The notes under the pieces are model-generated. The model had not been told where the DNA came from and made no database searches. It was given only the letters and a program-made list of their open reading frames with translations. A stretch of 64,000 bases of DNA, from contig JAXGYK010000001.1 of NCBI GenBank assembly GCA_040772305.1, positions 1,116,001 to 1,180,000 on the forward strand. The letters are read 5' to 3'. Position 1 is the stretch's first letter, and each line of letters begins with the position of its first letter. Source of the DNA: Mesolinea sp040772305 (GTDB lineage Bacteria > Chloroflexota > Anaerolineae > Anaerolineales > Anaerolineaceae). The position numbers were made by a program, and so were the translations under genes. Positions 25,625-33,934 of the stretch are shown one piece after another.

Positions 25625-27559
25625 TTAGAAGAACAGACCGTATATGGCATTATGCATAACAAGAACCATTACTGCCATAACTGAATAAACTATTGCTCCG
25701 AGCCAATTCTTGCCTGTAGCTTTGTAGAAGCCACGGAGGACGTAAGGAGCAGGGAACAACATGAAAATGGTAAAGCCGATCACTAATTGATCAATCCAGA
25801 ATGTCCAGGAGTTACGGTCAATCAGTACATTGTGGGTAAATAATATAGGTGTATATTGGACCAATACCACAAGGCCTGGACCGATGATATTTGCAAGTCC
25901 GCAAATGAAAAGGTTCTTCTTTTCGCTCATTCCCTCCACTCGCATTGGTCCATTGATCATAACGGAGTTCATGAGATAGAAAGCCAGGAAAGCAGGCCAA
26001 TATTGGAAGAAGTAGATTAACTTATCGGGATTAAAGGTTTTGATCGCTGGTGTCCAAATCCGGAAATCTGTATTGAAAAGCCATTTACAGAACCACACAA
26101 TGCAATAAACAAAGGCTATGACAAGAGTTGCAAGCGCTAGTGTCTTCCAAAACTCTTTCTTCCCTATCTTCCAGCCAGGTACTTCTTCTTTGCGCAAACC
26201 TGCTTTCTGGTCCCGTTTCAGATTGAATGAGTACCAGAAGAATAACCACGCAGCGTTAAGTGCTGTCCATACCATGACATTATTAGCCGTTGGAGCCGGG
26301 AACCAGAATCTACCTGCTGATCCAAACCCTGCAGTAAATATTTTGTCATATATTACCCAAGTCAACCCAGCAGACAAGAACGAAACAGCACCACATATCA
26401 GAATACCTAGAGTGTAGCGCTTCTTTGCTTCGGCTGTAGAAAGCGCAGCTGCTTTAGGTCCCTCAACCCCTTTTAAGCCTTGGAAGTAAGGATGTTCCAT
26501 CAGGATTTGTGCAAAAGGAACCATCACAACAAACAACCCGATTGCAGCCAGGAAGTTCATCAGCTCTTTGATGAAAAAGTACTGGTTCGTTGAGGAGAGA
26601 TTGGTCTCTATGTCCCAGACATGGGTGAAGAACTCAATTTCATCTTGTGTGGCTGGCGGGAAGAAATGGAGTAAGGGATGCGTTGTTTTTGGTTGATAGA
26701 GTACCCTTAAAGTTTTATCTTCTTTGTTCCCATAGAAGACACCTTCTTCAACGTATGTGACAGGGTTATCTCTTAACACACCGTTGGGATGATTGATTAG
26801 GTCGTATGCTTCTTGGGATTCGCCAATAATATCAGACGAACCGGTTGTTCGAGCTCTTCCTCCCTCTTCGTACCAACCTAACATGACACCGAGGTTAGCA
26901 TGAATGGATGCATATGGATTGGATGTATCTGTTATAAGCCGAGGGCTGTTTCCTGTAGGCAAGCCGGCAGAAATCTTGTCAAATGAATCCGCATATGCTT
27001 GTTCTGCCTCAGTGATTTCTTCTCCGCCATCAGAATCGGGAAGTTTTGCTTCTTCAATAGCAGCAAAGTATTGCTCACCGTAATACATCATTGTGGTCCA
27101 GGAATATCCGCCACCCATCGAGTGGCCCATAACCCCTACTCGGTCCAAGTCGACATAATCCAGGAGGCCGCTATGAACATATTCGACCCAGGAGATCATT
27201 CCTCCTGCTTTGTCTCGCCCAGGGACCCCAGTTGCGTTACTGGACATACCGTGGGTAATTGCATCCATTGCGATGACAACAATTCCGCGCCGTGAAAGTT
27301 CGATGGATGCTGCGTCTTGGACTTCGGCACTATTCAGCCATCCATGGCTGGTTACGACCAGGGGACATTTGTTCTCAGCAGAACATTTTTTAGGGATAAA
27401 GATAAGCGAATGCAATGTCTGTTGTTGTTCGGTTTGGATGTAAAGGTCCTTTATGCGGACCTGATAGAAGTCTGTTTGTAATGCGCTAGCTGCTAAACTA
27501 CCAACTAAGATTAGTATTAGCCCAATCACTAGAATGCGTTCAGGCTTCGTGTTTTTCAT
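25625..27559 (-). CDS. Alpha/beta hydrolase with C-terminal polytopic membrane domain
   Basis: 644 residues. An N-terminal signal/anchor helix (residues about 9-28) is followed by an extracytoplasmic alpha/beta hydrolase: oxyanion-side VVTSHGWLNS, then the nucleophile elbow GHSMGGG (about residues 165-171). From about residue 335 onwards some eight or more hydrophobic helices follow. Such fusions occur in anaerobes but have no assigned substrate that I know. It lies directly upstream of glpK in the same direction, so it could release glycerol from an ester. AAGGAG precedes the ATG. Base composition is more AT-rich than that of glpK. Confidence 0.75.
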   Translation of the reverse strand: MKNTKPERILVIGLILILVGSLAASALQTDFYQVRIKDLYIQTEQQQTLHSLIFIPKKCSAENKCPLVVTSHGWLNSAEVQDAASIELSRRGIVVIAMDAITHGMSSNATGVPGRDKAGGMISWVEYVHSGLLDYVDLDRVGVMGHSMGGGYSWTTMMYYGEQYFAAIEEAKLPDSDGGEEITEAEQAYADSFDKISAGLPTGNSPRLITDTSNPYASIHANLGVMLGWYEEGGRARTTGSSDIIGESQEAYDLINHPNGVLRDNPVTYVEEGVFYGNKEDKTLRVLYQPKTTHPLLHFFPPATQDEIEFFTHVWDIETNLSSTNQYFFIKELMNFLAAIGLFVVMVPFAQILMEHPYFQGLKGVEGPKAAALSTAEAKKRYTLGILICGAVSFLSAGLTWVIYDKIFTAGFGSAGRFWFPAPTANNVMVWTALNAAWLFFWYSFNLKRDQKAGLRKEEVPGWKIGKKEFWKTLALATLVIAFVYCIVWFCKWLFNTDFRIWTPAIKTFNPDKLIYFFQYWPAFLAFYLMNSVMINGPMRVEGMSEKKNLFICGLANIIGPGLVVLVQYTPILFTHNVLIDRNSWTFWIDQLVIGFTIFMLFPAPYVLRGFYKATGKNWLGAIVYSVMAVMVLVMHNAIYGLFF

Positions 27560-27964
27560 AATCTTTTACTCCTTATTATTTTCCATTTCTCAGAATATTA
27601 ATTAATCAGGTTTTTTAATGGATAGTTAAAAGCTCTTAACAAATGAATACTTATGAAAGACATTTACATAATTACCTCCGATCAAAGCTCTTACGAAACA
27701 AAAGGATTTAAGGATTAGGTACTAATTCAGCAAAAAAACAATAAGGTCTAATTTAGGAGATAATGATTCCGCATAAAACTGATGAAATGTGTTTCTGCGG
27801 AGAAAGTTAAAAAGCTATTGCAAAATCTTCATTCATGAGTTGTTAATGAAAAAGCCTATTCAAATAAAGTATAGGGTATTTGATAACAAAAAGTAGATGA
27901 CTTGCACGAACGTGCCCATCTCTAAACAATGCCAGACTTTTTTTATGAAAAAACGTTCATACTG
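27560..27964. other. Divergent AT-rich intergenic region of the glycerol cluster
   Basis: About 400 bases without a credible gene. It separates the hydrolase-glpK transcript (minus) from the regulator-flavoprotein transcript (plus) and should carry both promoters. A short palindrome GCACG-AA-CGTGC is visible near 27904-27915. Many A/T runs are present, but I could not fix a unique minus-strand promoter. Confidence 0.5.
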
Positions 27965-27993
27965 ATTGAATAAGGGTTCAATAAGGATATACT
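27965..27993 (+). promoter_or_regulatory. Promoter and operator of the SorC-family regulator
   Basis: The palindrome ATTGAA-TAAGGG-TTCAAT (27965-27982) covers the -35 hexamer TTGAAT (27966-27971); TATACT (27988-27993) is the -10 box after a 16-bp spacer. The half-sites and their six-base spacing equal, as far as I recall, those of the Bacillus subtilis DeoR operator, whose regulator is of the same family. Autoregulation is thus likely. Confidence 0.65.
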
Positions 27994-28004
27994 ATTCAGG
28001 TACC

Positions 28005-28988
28005 ATGAGAGATATAGAAAAAATTCACAAAGCTATTCGTGCTGCAAGGATGTACTATTATGAGAATCTCACAACCAATGCGATTGCTCGTAATATGGAT
28101 ATTTCACGCTCTTCTGTTTCAAGGTTGATTTCATATGCAAGAGAAAAAGGGCTTGTAACTATTTCTGTAGCTGATGTCGATAATCAACCAACAGAACTAG
28201 CCAGAATAATCCAAAACCATTACAAGAATGAAGTAAAGGTTCACGTAGTTCCCGTTCCGTATATGTTAAATGAATTCGAATGGTTGGAACGTACTGCGCA
28301 ATACGCGGCTTGTTCTTTAAATGCAATATTTGATTCAAACATGATTATGGGGGTTGCTTGGGGTACAACGATTAGCGCCATTTCCAGATATTTGCAGCCA
28401 AAAACAACACATAATTCTCACATAGTTCAGTTGAATGGTGCGGGTAATACCAGGACAATGGGAATCAAATATGCTGGCGAAATTATCATCCGTTTTGGAA
28501 ATGCTTATCAGGCTAGTGTGGATTTGTTCCCTGTACCAACTTTTTTTGATTTCGTCAGCACTAAAGAAGCTATGTGGAAGGAACGCAGCATTAGGAGAAC
28601 CTTAGAACTGCAAGGACATGCGGATATCCTCTTGCATAGTATTGGAGCCGTTAACTCTGGTGTGCCAAGTCATGTGTATTCGGGAGGGTTTCTCGAAGAG
28701 AGAGATTATCGAGAGATTAGAAAATATGATATTGCTGGCGATATCGCAACGGTTTTTTTTAGAAAAGATGGAAGTTTTGATAATATTCCCCTTAACTTAC
28801 GGGCGAGCGGCCCACATTTAAGTTTGTTTAAACAGAAACGTGCTATTTGTGTTGTTTCTGGATTAGGAAAAGTAGACGGATTATTTGCTGCACTATCGGG
28901 TGGGTTGGTGAGAGAGTTGATTGTCGATGAGCCTACCGCACGAATGTTAGTTAATAAGTACATTGTTAAAAGGGAGGAAACGATATAG
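28005..28988 (+). CDS. SorC/DeoR-family sugar-phosphate-responsive transcription regulator
   Basis: 327 residues from ATG 28005 (MRDIEKIHKAIRAARMYYYE); an in-frame TTG at 27966 lies in the promoter and is rejected. Residues about 22-45 form the helix-turn-helix (TTNAIARNMDISRSSVSRLISYA). The rest is the SorC effector domain: GVAWGTTISAI, and a C-terminal ICVVSGLGKVDGLFAALSGGLV that binds phosphorylated sugars in relatives. Its stop abuts the ATG of the first flavoprotein gene, so it heads the operon. The probable effector is a glycerol-pathway phosphate; that is inference. It is more AT-rich than the flavoprotein genes behind it. Confidence 0.85.
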   Translation: MRDIEKIHKAIRAARMYYYENLTTNAIARNMDISRSSVSRLISYAREKGLVTISVADVDNQPTELARIIQNHYKNEVKVHVVPVPYMLNEFEWLERTAQYAACSLNAIFDSNMIMGVAWGTTISAISRYLQPKTTHNSHIVQLNGAGNTRTMGIKYAGEIIIRFGNAYQASVDLFPVPTFFDFVSTKEAMWKERSIRRTLELQGHADILLHSIGAVNSGVPSHVYSGGFLEERDYREIRKYDIAGDIATVFFRKDGSFDNIPLNLRASGPHLSLFKQKRAICVVSGLGKVDGLFAALSGGLVRELIVDEPTARMLVNKYIVKREETI

Positions 28989-30488
28989 ATGGAAGGTTCT
29001 CAATACGATTACATCGTGATTGGTGGAGGTGTTGTTGGTTGTATGATCGCCCGCTGGCTCTCGCGGTATGAGGGCAAGCTGCTGCTGATTGAGAAGGAAG
29101 CGGATATTGGCATGGGGGCGACCTGCGCAAATTCGGCGATTGTTCACGCAGGATTTGACCCGTTGCCAGGGTCGCTTAAAGCGCAGATGAATGTCAGAGG
29201 CAATGCGATGTTTGATGAGCTGTCAGCTGACTTGGACTTTAGTTTTGACCGCCGCGGCGAGTACGTAGTGGCAATAGGTGATGACGAGCTGCCAATGCTG
29301 GACACGCTGCTGGCACAGGGCAAACGCAACGCGGTGCCTGACATGCGGCTGATCAGCGGTGAAGAAATGCGGCGACGGGAGCCTAACATTAACCCACAGG
29401 TGTCGGGTGCGTTGTGGGCAGCAAGCGGCGGCTTGTGCGATCCCTTTCAGATCTGTGTGGCGGCAGCTGAAAATGCGGTGATGAATGGCGCGAAAGTTAT
29501 GCTTAACACGGCTTTCGAAGACTTTCTTTGGGATGACCAACGCATTATTGGCGTGCGCACTAATCAAGGCGAGTTCAGGTCACGCTGGGTAATTAATGCG
29601 GCAGGAATTTATGCGGATGCAGTGATGCATAAAGCCGGTGTGAAGCCAGATTTCTTTATCACCGCGCGCAAAGGTGAATATTTTGTATTTGACCGGGCTG
29701 AGATCAAACTATTTAATGTACTTTTCCCGGTACCGACCGCTAAAGGGAAAGGTATTCTGGTGACCAGCACGATCCATGAAAACACGATTGTCGGGCCAAA
29801 CGCCAATGTGGTGCCAGATAAAGAGGATACTTCATCGACTAAAGAAGGCAGTGAGGAAATCTGGACCGGCGCTCAAAAACTGATACCTTCGCTTTCTCTA
29901 CGCTCGGTGATCGCTAGTTTTGTTGGACTGCGCCCGACCGGCAACGGCCCGAGCCGCGACCCTGTCTTGGGCTACCACAATGATTTTATTATCGAAATCC
30001 CCAAGGAAGTGCAGGGGTTTGTCAATCTGGGCGGGATAGAATCGCCAGGCTTGACTTCGGCTCCGGCGATCGCTGAGGAGGTTGTTAGGCTGCTCGAGGA
30101 CGCGGGAGAACCATTGAAGGTTAAGAAAAACTGGAACCCAATCAGACCTGCAAGGCCGCGCTTTGCGCATCTTTCTCATGAGGAACGCAAAGCGTTGACG
30201 AAAAAAGATCCGAGCTATGGCCGCATCGTCTGCCGCTGTGAGAATGTGACGGAGGGCGAGATCCTGGCCGAGATCCACGCGCCGATCCCAGCGCACACGT
30301 ATGACGCGATCAAGCGGCGCACTTGGTTGGGCACAGGTCGGTGTCAGGGCGGATTTGACATGACGCGGGTTGTGGATATTTTGGCACGAGAAATGGGGGT
30401 AAGTCCTCTGGAAGTGAGCAAACGCGGAAAAGGATCAGAATATCTCTACCGCACGACTAAAGCCACAGGGGGTGAACATGTCGCTTAA
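28989..30488 (+). CDS. FAD-dependent glycerol-3-phosphate dehydrogenase-like protein (GlpA type)
   Basis: 499 residues. The N-terminal YDYIVIGGGVVGCMIARWLSRYEG is the FAD-binding loop of the DAO family, with GMGATCANSAIVHAGF following as in GlpA and L-2-hydroxyglutarate oxidases. The C-terminal ~90 residues form a BFD-like [2Fe-2S] domain with CRCENVTEGEI and a GTGRCQGGF motif. It should oxidise sn-glycerol 3-phosphate to dihydroxyacetone phosphate. GGGAGG precedes the ATG. Neighbouring glpK, the second flavoprotein and the DUF1667 gene support a glycerol role over hydroxyglutarate oxidation. Confidence 0.85.
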   Translation: MEGSQYDYIVIGGGVVGCMIARWLSRYEGKLLLIEKEADIGMGATCANSAIVHAGFDPLPGSLKAQMNVRGNAMFDELSADLDFSFDRRGEYVVAIGDDELPMLDTLLAQGKRNAVPDMRLISGEEMRRREPNINPQVSGALWAASGGLCDPFQICVAAAENAVMNGAKVMLNTAFEDFLWDDQRIIGVRTNQGEFRSRWVINAAGIYADAVMHKAGVKPDFFITARKGEYFVFDRAEIKLFNVLFPVPTAKGKGILVTSTIHENTIVGPNANVVPDKEDTSSTKEGSEEIWTGAQKLIPSLSLRSVIASFVGLRPTGNGPSRDPVLGYHNDFIIEIPKEVQGFVNLGGIESPGLTSAPAIAEEVVRLLEDAGEPLKVKKNWNPIRPARPRFAHLSHEERKALTKKDPSYGRIVCRCENVTEGEILAEIHAPIPAHTYDAIKRRTWLGTGRCQGGFDMTRVVDILAREMGVSPLEVSKRGKGSEYLYRTTKATGGEHVA

Positions 30489-31764
30489 GTCAGTTTATGA
30501 TGTGGTGGTAATTGGCAGCGGCCCAGGCGGACTGGCAGCAGCTCTTGAGGCAAAGAAAGCTGGCGCTGAAGACGTCCTGATCATTGAGCGTGATGTGGAG
30601 CTGGGAGGAATCCTGCTGCAGTGTATCCATAATGGTTTCGGCGGGCAGCTTTTAAAGGAAGATTTGCCAGGACCAGGGTATGCGCAACATTTTATTGATC
30701 TGGTCAAATTGACAGGAGCAGAGTTTTTGCTCAACACAATGGTGATGGATATTACACCTGAACGGCAGATTTATCTGACCAGCAAAGACCACGGCTATGC
30801 CAAGATTGAGGCAAGGGCGATTGTGTTGGCAATGGGCTGCCGTGAACGTACGCGTGCTCAGATTCGCATTCCGGGTATGCGCCCGAATGGTGTTTTTACC
30901 GCCGGGACAGCACAGCGCTGGGTAAACGTAGAAGGATATATGCCCGGGAAGAAAGTTGTCATTTTGGGATCGGGCGATATCGGCATGATCATGGCGCGGC
31001 GGATGACCTTTGAAGGCGCGCATGTTGAGCGAGTGTTGGAATTGATGCCCTATCTGTCAGGTCTTTCGCGAAATTATGTGCAATGCCTGCAAGATTATGA
31101 TATTCCCCTAGAGCTTAATCGTACTGTAAAGCGGGTATTAGGCAAGAACCGGGTTGAAGCAATTGAGTCGGTAGCAGTTGATGACCGTTTCAATTTCATT
31201 CCTGGCTCCGAAGAAATTATTCCATGCGATACCCTCTTGCTTTCGGTGGGATTAATCCCGGAAAATGAGCTCTCAAAAAAGGCAGGCGTTAAGCTTGACC
31301 CAGTAACTGGCGGGCCGTATGTCGATGAGACCTTCCAGACTAATGTACCTGGAATTTTCGCTGCAGGCAATGTTGTGCATGTTTATGATTTGGTGGATTG
31401 GGTCAGCGAGGCAGGGTTTGAGGCTGGCATTGGTGCGGCCCATTTTGCGCGCACACAGAAACAACGTGAGACGGATTATGTGCCGGTCAAAGCGGGCAAG
31501 AATGTGAGGTATGTTGTGCCGCATAAAATCAGCCGGAACGCACTTGAGACGGGTGAGGTCAAGCTGCAGATGCGGGTGACTAAACCGATTGAGGAGCCTG
31601 TGTGGGTGGAGGTGAGGGACGGCGGGAACCAGATTACACACCGCGGAGAGCGGTATGTGAGACCGGGAGAGATGGTGAGCGTGGTATTGAAAGCCGCACA
31701 GGCTGCCGCACTGGAGACAGCTTCGGAAATCGTTGTGGATGTCTATCCAAGGTCGGAGGCATAA
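30478..31764 (+). CDS. FAD/NAD(P)-dependent oxidoreductase, partner of the GlpA-like protein
   Basis: 428 residues from ATG 30478 (GTG 30472 also possible), overlapping the GlpA-like gene. Two dinucleotide-binding motifs are seen: VVVIGSGPGGLAAALEAKKAG for FAD and KVVILGSGDIGMIMARRM (about residue 160) for NAD(P). TNVPGIFAAGNV is the second FAD motif. The early segment LGGILLQCIHNGFG is typical of proteins encoded between a GlpA-like and a DUF1667 gene. The likely job is to move electrons from the glycerol phosphate dehydrogenase to NAD or another carrier, taking the place of GlpB. This is inference from context. Confidence 0.85.
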   Translation: MSLKSVYDVVVIGSGPGGLAAALEAKKAGAEDVLIIERDVELGGILLQCIHNGFGGQLLKEDLPGPGYAQHFIDLVKLTGAEFLLNTMVMDITPERQIYLTSKDHGYAKIEARAIVLAMGCRERTRAQIRIPGMRPNGVFTAGTAQRWVNVEGYMPGKKVVILGSGDIGMIMARRMTFEGAHVERVLELMPYLSGLSRNYVQCLQDYDIPLELNRTVKRVLGKNRVEAIESVAVDDRFNFIPGSEEIIPCDTLLLSVGLIPENELSKKAGVKLDPVTGGPYVDETFQTNVPGIFAAGNVVHVYDLVDWVSEAGFEAGIGAAHFARTQKQRETDYVPVKAGKNVRYVVPHKISRNALETGEVKLQMRVTKPIEEPVWVEVRDGGNQITHRGERYVRPGEMVSVVLKAAQAAALETASEIVVDVYPRSEA

Positions 31765-32139
31765 ATGGAAAAAGAACGCCAATTTATTTGCACCGCTTGC
31801 CCGAAAGGGTGCATGTTGAAAGTGATCTTGGAAGGCGATGAGGTGGTGAAGATAGAGGGTTATACCTGCCGCTTGGGCAAGGATTACGCCTTTGCGGAGA
31901 TCACCGATCCGCGGCGGATGGTTGCGAGCACTGTAAGGGTGAGGAATGGGCTGCACCCGTTATTGCCGGTTTATACGGTCTCGGCGGTGCCAAAGCCAAA
32001 GATTCGGGAAGTGTTGGAGGCGATCAGGGGGGTAGAATTGGATGCGCCGGTGAAAATGAAGGAAGTGCTGATCGAAAATGTGGCTGGTACAGGAATCAAT
32101 GTAGTGGCCAGCCGGGATATGCCGCGGGTTGGTAGTTAA
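31765..32139 (+). CDS. DUF1667 protein, Cys-rich third subunit of the glycerol phosphate oxidising set
   Basis: 124 residues, starting at the base after the previous stop. CTACPKGCML near the N-terminus and GYTCRLGKDYA near residue 34 give four Cys that could hold an iron-sulfur cluster. DUF1667 proteins regularly follow the two flavoproteins found here, in the position of GlpC. It probably completes a soluble or peripheral complex. The sequence after the stop is degraded, so this is the end of the operon. Confidence 0.85.
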   Translation: MEKERQFICTACPKGCMLKVILEGDEVVKIEGYTCRLGKDYAFAEITDPRRMVASTVRVRNGLHPLLPVYTVSAVPKPKIREVLEAIRGVELDAPVKMKEVLIENVAGTGINVVASRDMPRVGS

Positions 32140-32384
32140 GCTAGGTGAACTTGTTGATTAGTGGACAATGAAGTTGTGAGTGAAACTCAAGATTGTCACG
32201 ACTTCATGGCAGCTGATTTTGGTTTAGCTCACATTGACGTTGAGTTTTGTATCAGGAAGCAGCTCAAGGTCTTTAATTCCCGGAGTAACTGCTGAGAGAG
32301 CATTTTGAAACCAATGTCGGCAGGTTTGCCTATCAACAAAGGACTAATAAATAAGGTCAGAAACTCGCTTTGAGCGCAGTAAAA
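32140..32384. other. Degraded intergenic sequence next to an IS remnant
   Basis: About 245 bases with no complete gene. A minus-strand fragment of some 33 codons (about 32233-32331, containing ALSAVTPGIKDLELLPD) may be a gene scrap, but I cannot assign it. No terminator with a T-run was seen after the DUF1667 gene. Confidence 0.35.
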
Positions 32385-32409
32385 GGATAGTGTCAATTTT
32401 TTTCGTAAA
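32385..32409. repeat. Likely terminal inverted repeat of an IS256-family element
   Basis: The sequence beginning GGATAGTGTCAATTTTTTTC and running to GTAAA has the form of IS256-family ends (a GTGTCAA core followed by T-rich sequence). It lies about 60-85 bases beyond the 3' end of the transposase remnant, as expected for the right end. I found no matching left end before 33 kb. Confidence 0.5.
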
Positions 32410-32469
32410 TTGAGAAATTACCTTCTAGTAGCAACTCCTCAAAAATATATATTCAACTGTGTTTTCTGC

Positions 32470-32815
32470 TCCAATTAGATTGCTCAATCTGCCTTCGCTT
32501 GGCACACTAAGGTTAGGACAGACTGTCCATCCAGATCCGTCGCTAATCTTTTCTCAAAAAGTCTTTATAGCTTCAGAGTTCCAAAAGTAGCATCTCCAAC
32601 GTTTTTACAGTCTCAAGCAGTTTCATATCTCTCAAGGACCTCATCTATCTTCTTCAGTGTAACGACTTTGTCCTCTCGAGCATAAATAGCTTTTAACATG
32701 GTGGCAACTTCCTTGACTTTCTTCCCCGGTGTCACCAAAAATACATTCCTGTAAAGCCTCATGGTGCAATGCTGATAGCGAGCCTATGCATTGATCATCA
32801 AGAAATAAATGTGTG
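32470..32815 (-). pseudogene. Remnant of an IS256 (Mutator-type) transposase
   Basis: On the minus strand the frame through 32783-32616 reads ARYQHCTMRLYRNVFLVTP followed by MLKAIYAREDK, which matches the conserved middle of IS256 transposases (consensus near YQRCTVHFYRNVF). Upstream, in another frame, THIS-like residues TFIS and a Leu/Ile-rich stretch match the segment before it. Downstream, beyond a TGA at 32613-32615 and an apparent deletion, DGQSVLTLVC matches the C-terminal FPDGxSALMLV motif. Several frameshifts and stops show it is dead. It marks the junction of the glycerol module with the AT-rich operon. Confidence 0.75.
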
Positions 32816-32985
32816 GCCTGTAAACTACTTTCCTTTTTAGGGAAAAATGGGAAACTCAGGTGACGACCCTTAAAGAAAGAAACCTAGTAATTCAGATTGG
32901 AACAAAAGCGGTTTTTTTTAATTTTCCCAGTGAGTTTTACATTTCTTATTTCTAATCTATGAAGATTTCTTCGTATGACTTTTTT

Positions 32986-33921
32986 CTATTTATAACATTT
33001 AATAAAATCAGTTAATTCTGATTGTGTTGGAAAAGATGCGATTGATCCTTCCTTGGATACAGAAAAAGCTGCTGCAAAGTTTGCGTATTGTAGTGCTTCT
33101 AAAAAGGATTCTCCCTTGTTAATCCAGAGAGAAAAAGCTCCTATAAAAGTATCTCCAGCTCCAATTGTATCTATGGCATTAATTTGAATTCCAGGAACAT
33201 GTGCGAGCTGCCCCTCATGGTATCCGATAGCGCCTTTATTTCCACAAGTGATAACAACAGACTTACAACCGTATTTTTCGATTATTGCGTGAATCAACTG
33301 TTCTTCATCCACTCGTTCGTTCGATTTGTAGCCTGTTAGGAGTTTAGCTTCTGTTTCATTGGGAATGATAAAATCTATGTACTCTAACCGTTCATGCAAA
33401 TCAATAGGCGCAGGTGCAGGATTTAATATCGTTACTAAACCATGTTCTTTTACATGTTTCGATGCTTCTAAAGCTGTCTTTACTGGTATCTCAAATCCTG
33501 TAACAAATATTTTCGATTTCAAGTTTCTATCAATCAGGGGTTGAACTTCTTGATATGTAAGAGTTGATTGAATACCTGGAACACTAATAATTGTGTTGTT
33601 CCCCGTATTATCAACTAGAATAAAACCACCTCCAAAGAAGCTAAATTCACCTCTAATGATGTTGGAAATGTCGATGTTTTCTTCCTCCAACCATGAGATA
33701 GCCTCCGCTGATCTTTGATCTTTTGCCATCTTTGCGATCAATACTGCTTTTCCGCCAAGACGGTTAATGACAATTGCCTGGTGCGATCCTTTACCCCCAT
33801 CTTTAAGAAATTTGGATTCTAATGCAATTATGCTTTCTCCTTGCACTGGAATGTGAGGGACTTTTATTTTCTGAGTCCCTCTACCGTGATGTCCCAGAAT
33901 TAAAATTGGCTGATTTTGCAC
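32986..33921 (-). CDS. PfkB-family carbohydrate kinase, ribokinase-like
   Basis: 311 residues. The first signature is DGGKGSHQAIVINRLGG (residues about 41-57) and the second DTIGAGDTFIGAF (about 245) with the catalytic Asp; TILNPAPAPI is the ribokinase-type middle motif. It phosphorylates a sugar or sugar derivative with ATP in the cytoplasm. It is the last gene of the AT-rich operon, 13 bases after the NagB-like gene. In the fructosamine pathways a PfkB kinase works with a SIS deglycase, and one is encoded in this operon, so an amino-sugar or Amadori compound is a possible substrate. Confidence 0.9.
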   Translation of the reverse strand: MQNQPILILGHHGRGTQKIKVPHIPVQGESIIALESKFLKDGGKGSHQAIVINRLGGKAVLIAKMAKDQRSAEAISWLEEENIDISNIIRGEFSFFGGGFILVDNTGNNTIISVPGIQSTLTYQEVQPLIDRNLKSKIFVTGFEIPVKTALEASKHVKEHGLVTILNPAPAPIDLHERLEYIDFIIPNETEAKLLTGYKSNERVDEEQLIHAIIEKYGCKSVVITCGNKGAIGYHEGQLAHVPGIQINAIDTIGAGDTFIGAFSLWINKGESFLEALQYANFAAAFSVSKEGSIASFPTQSELTDFIKCYK

Positions 33922-33934
33922 GGTGTTCTACATC

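Noticed and set aside
32509..32530. Second ROK operator-like sequence (TTAGGACAG..CTGTCC) at the far end of the operon
   Set aside because: It falls on transposase codons of the IS256 remnant (DGQSVLT) and its right half does not match the palindrome at 44216-44236.
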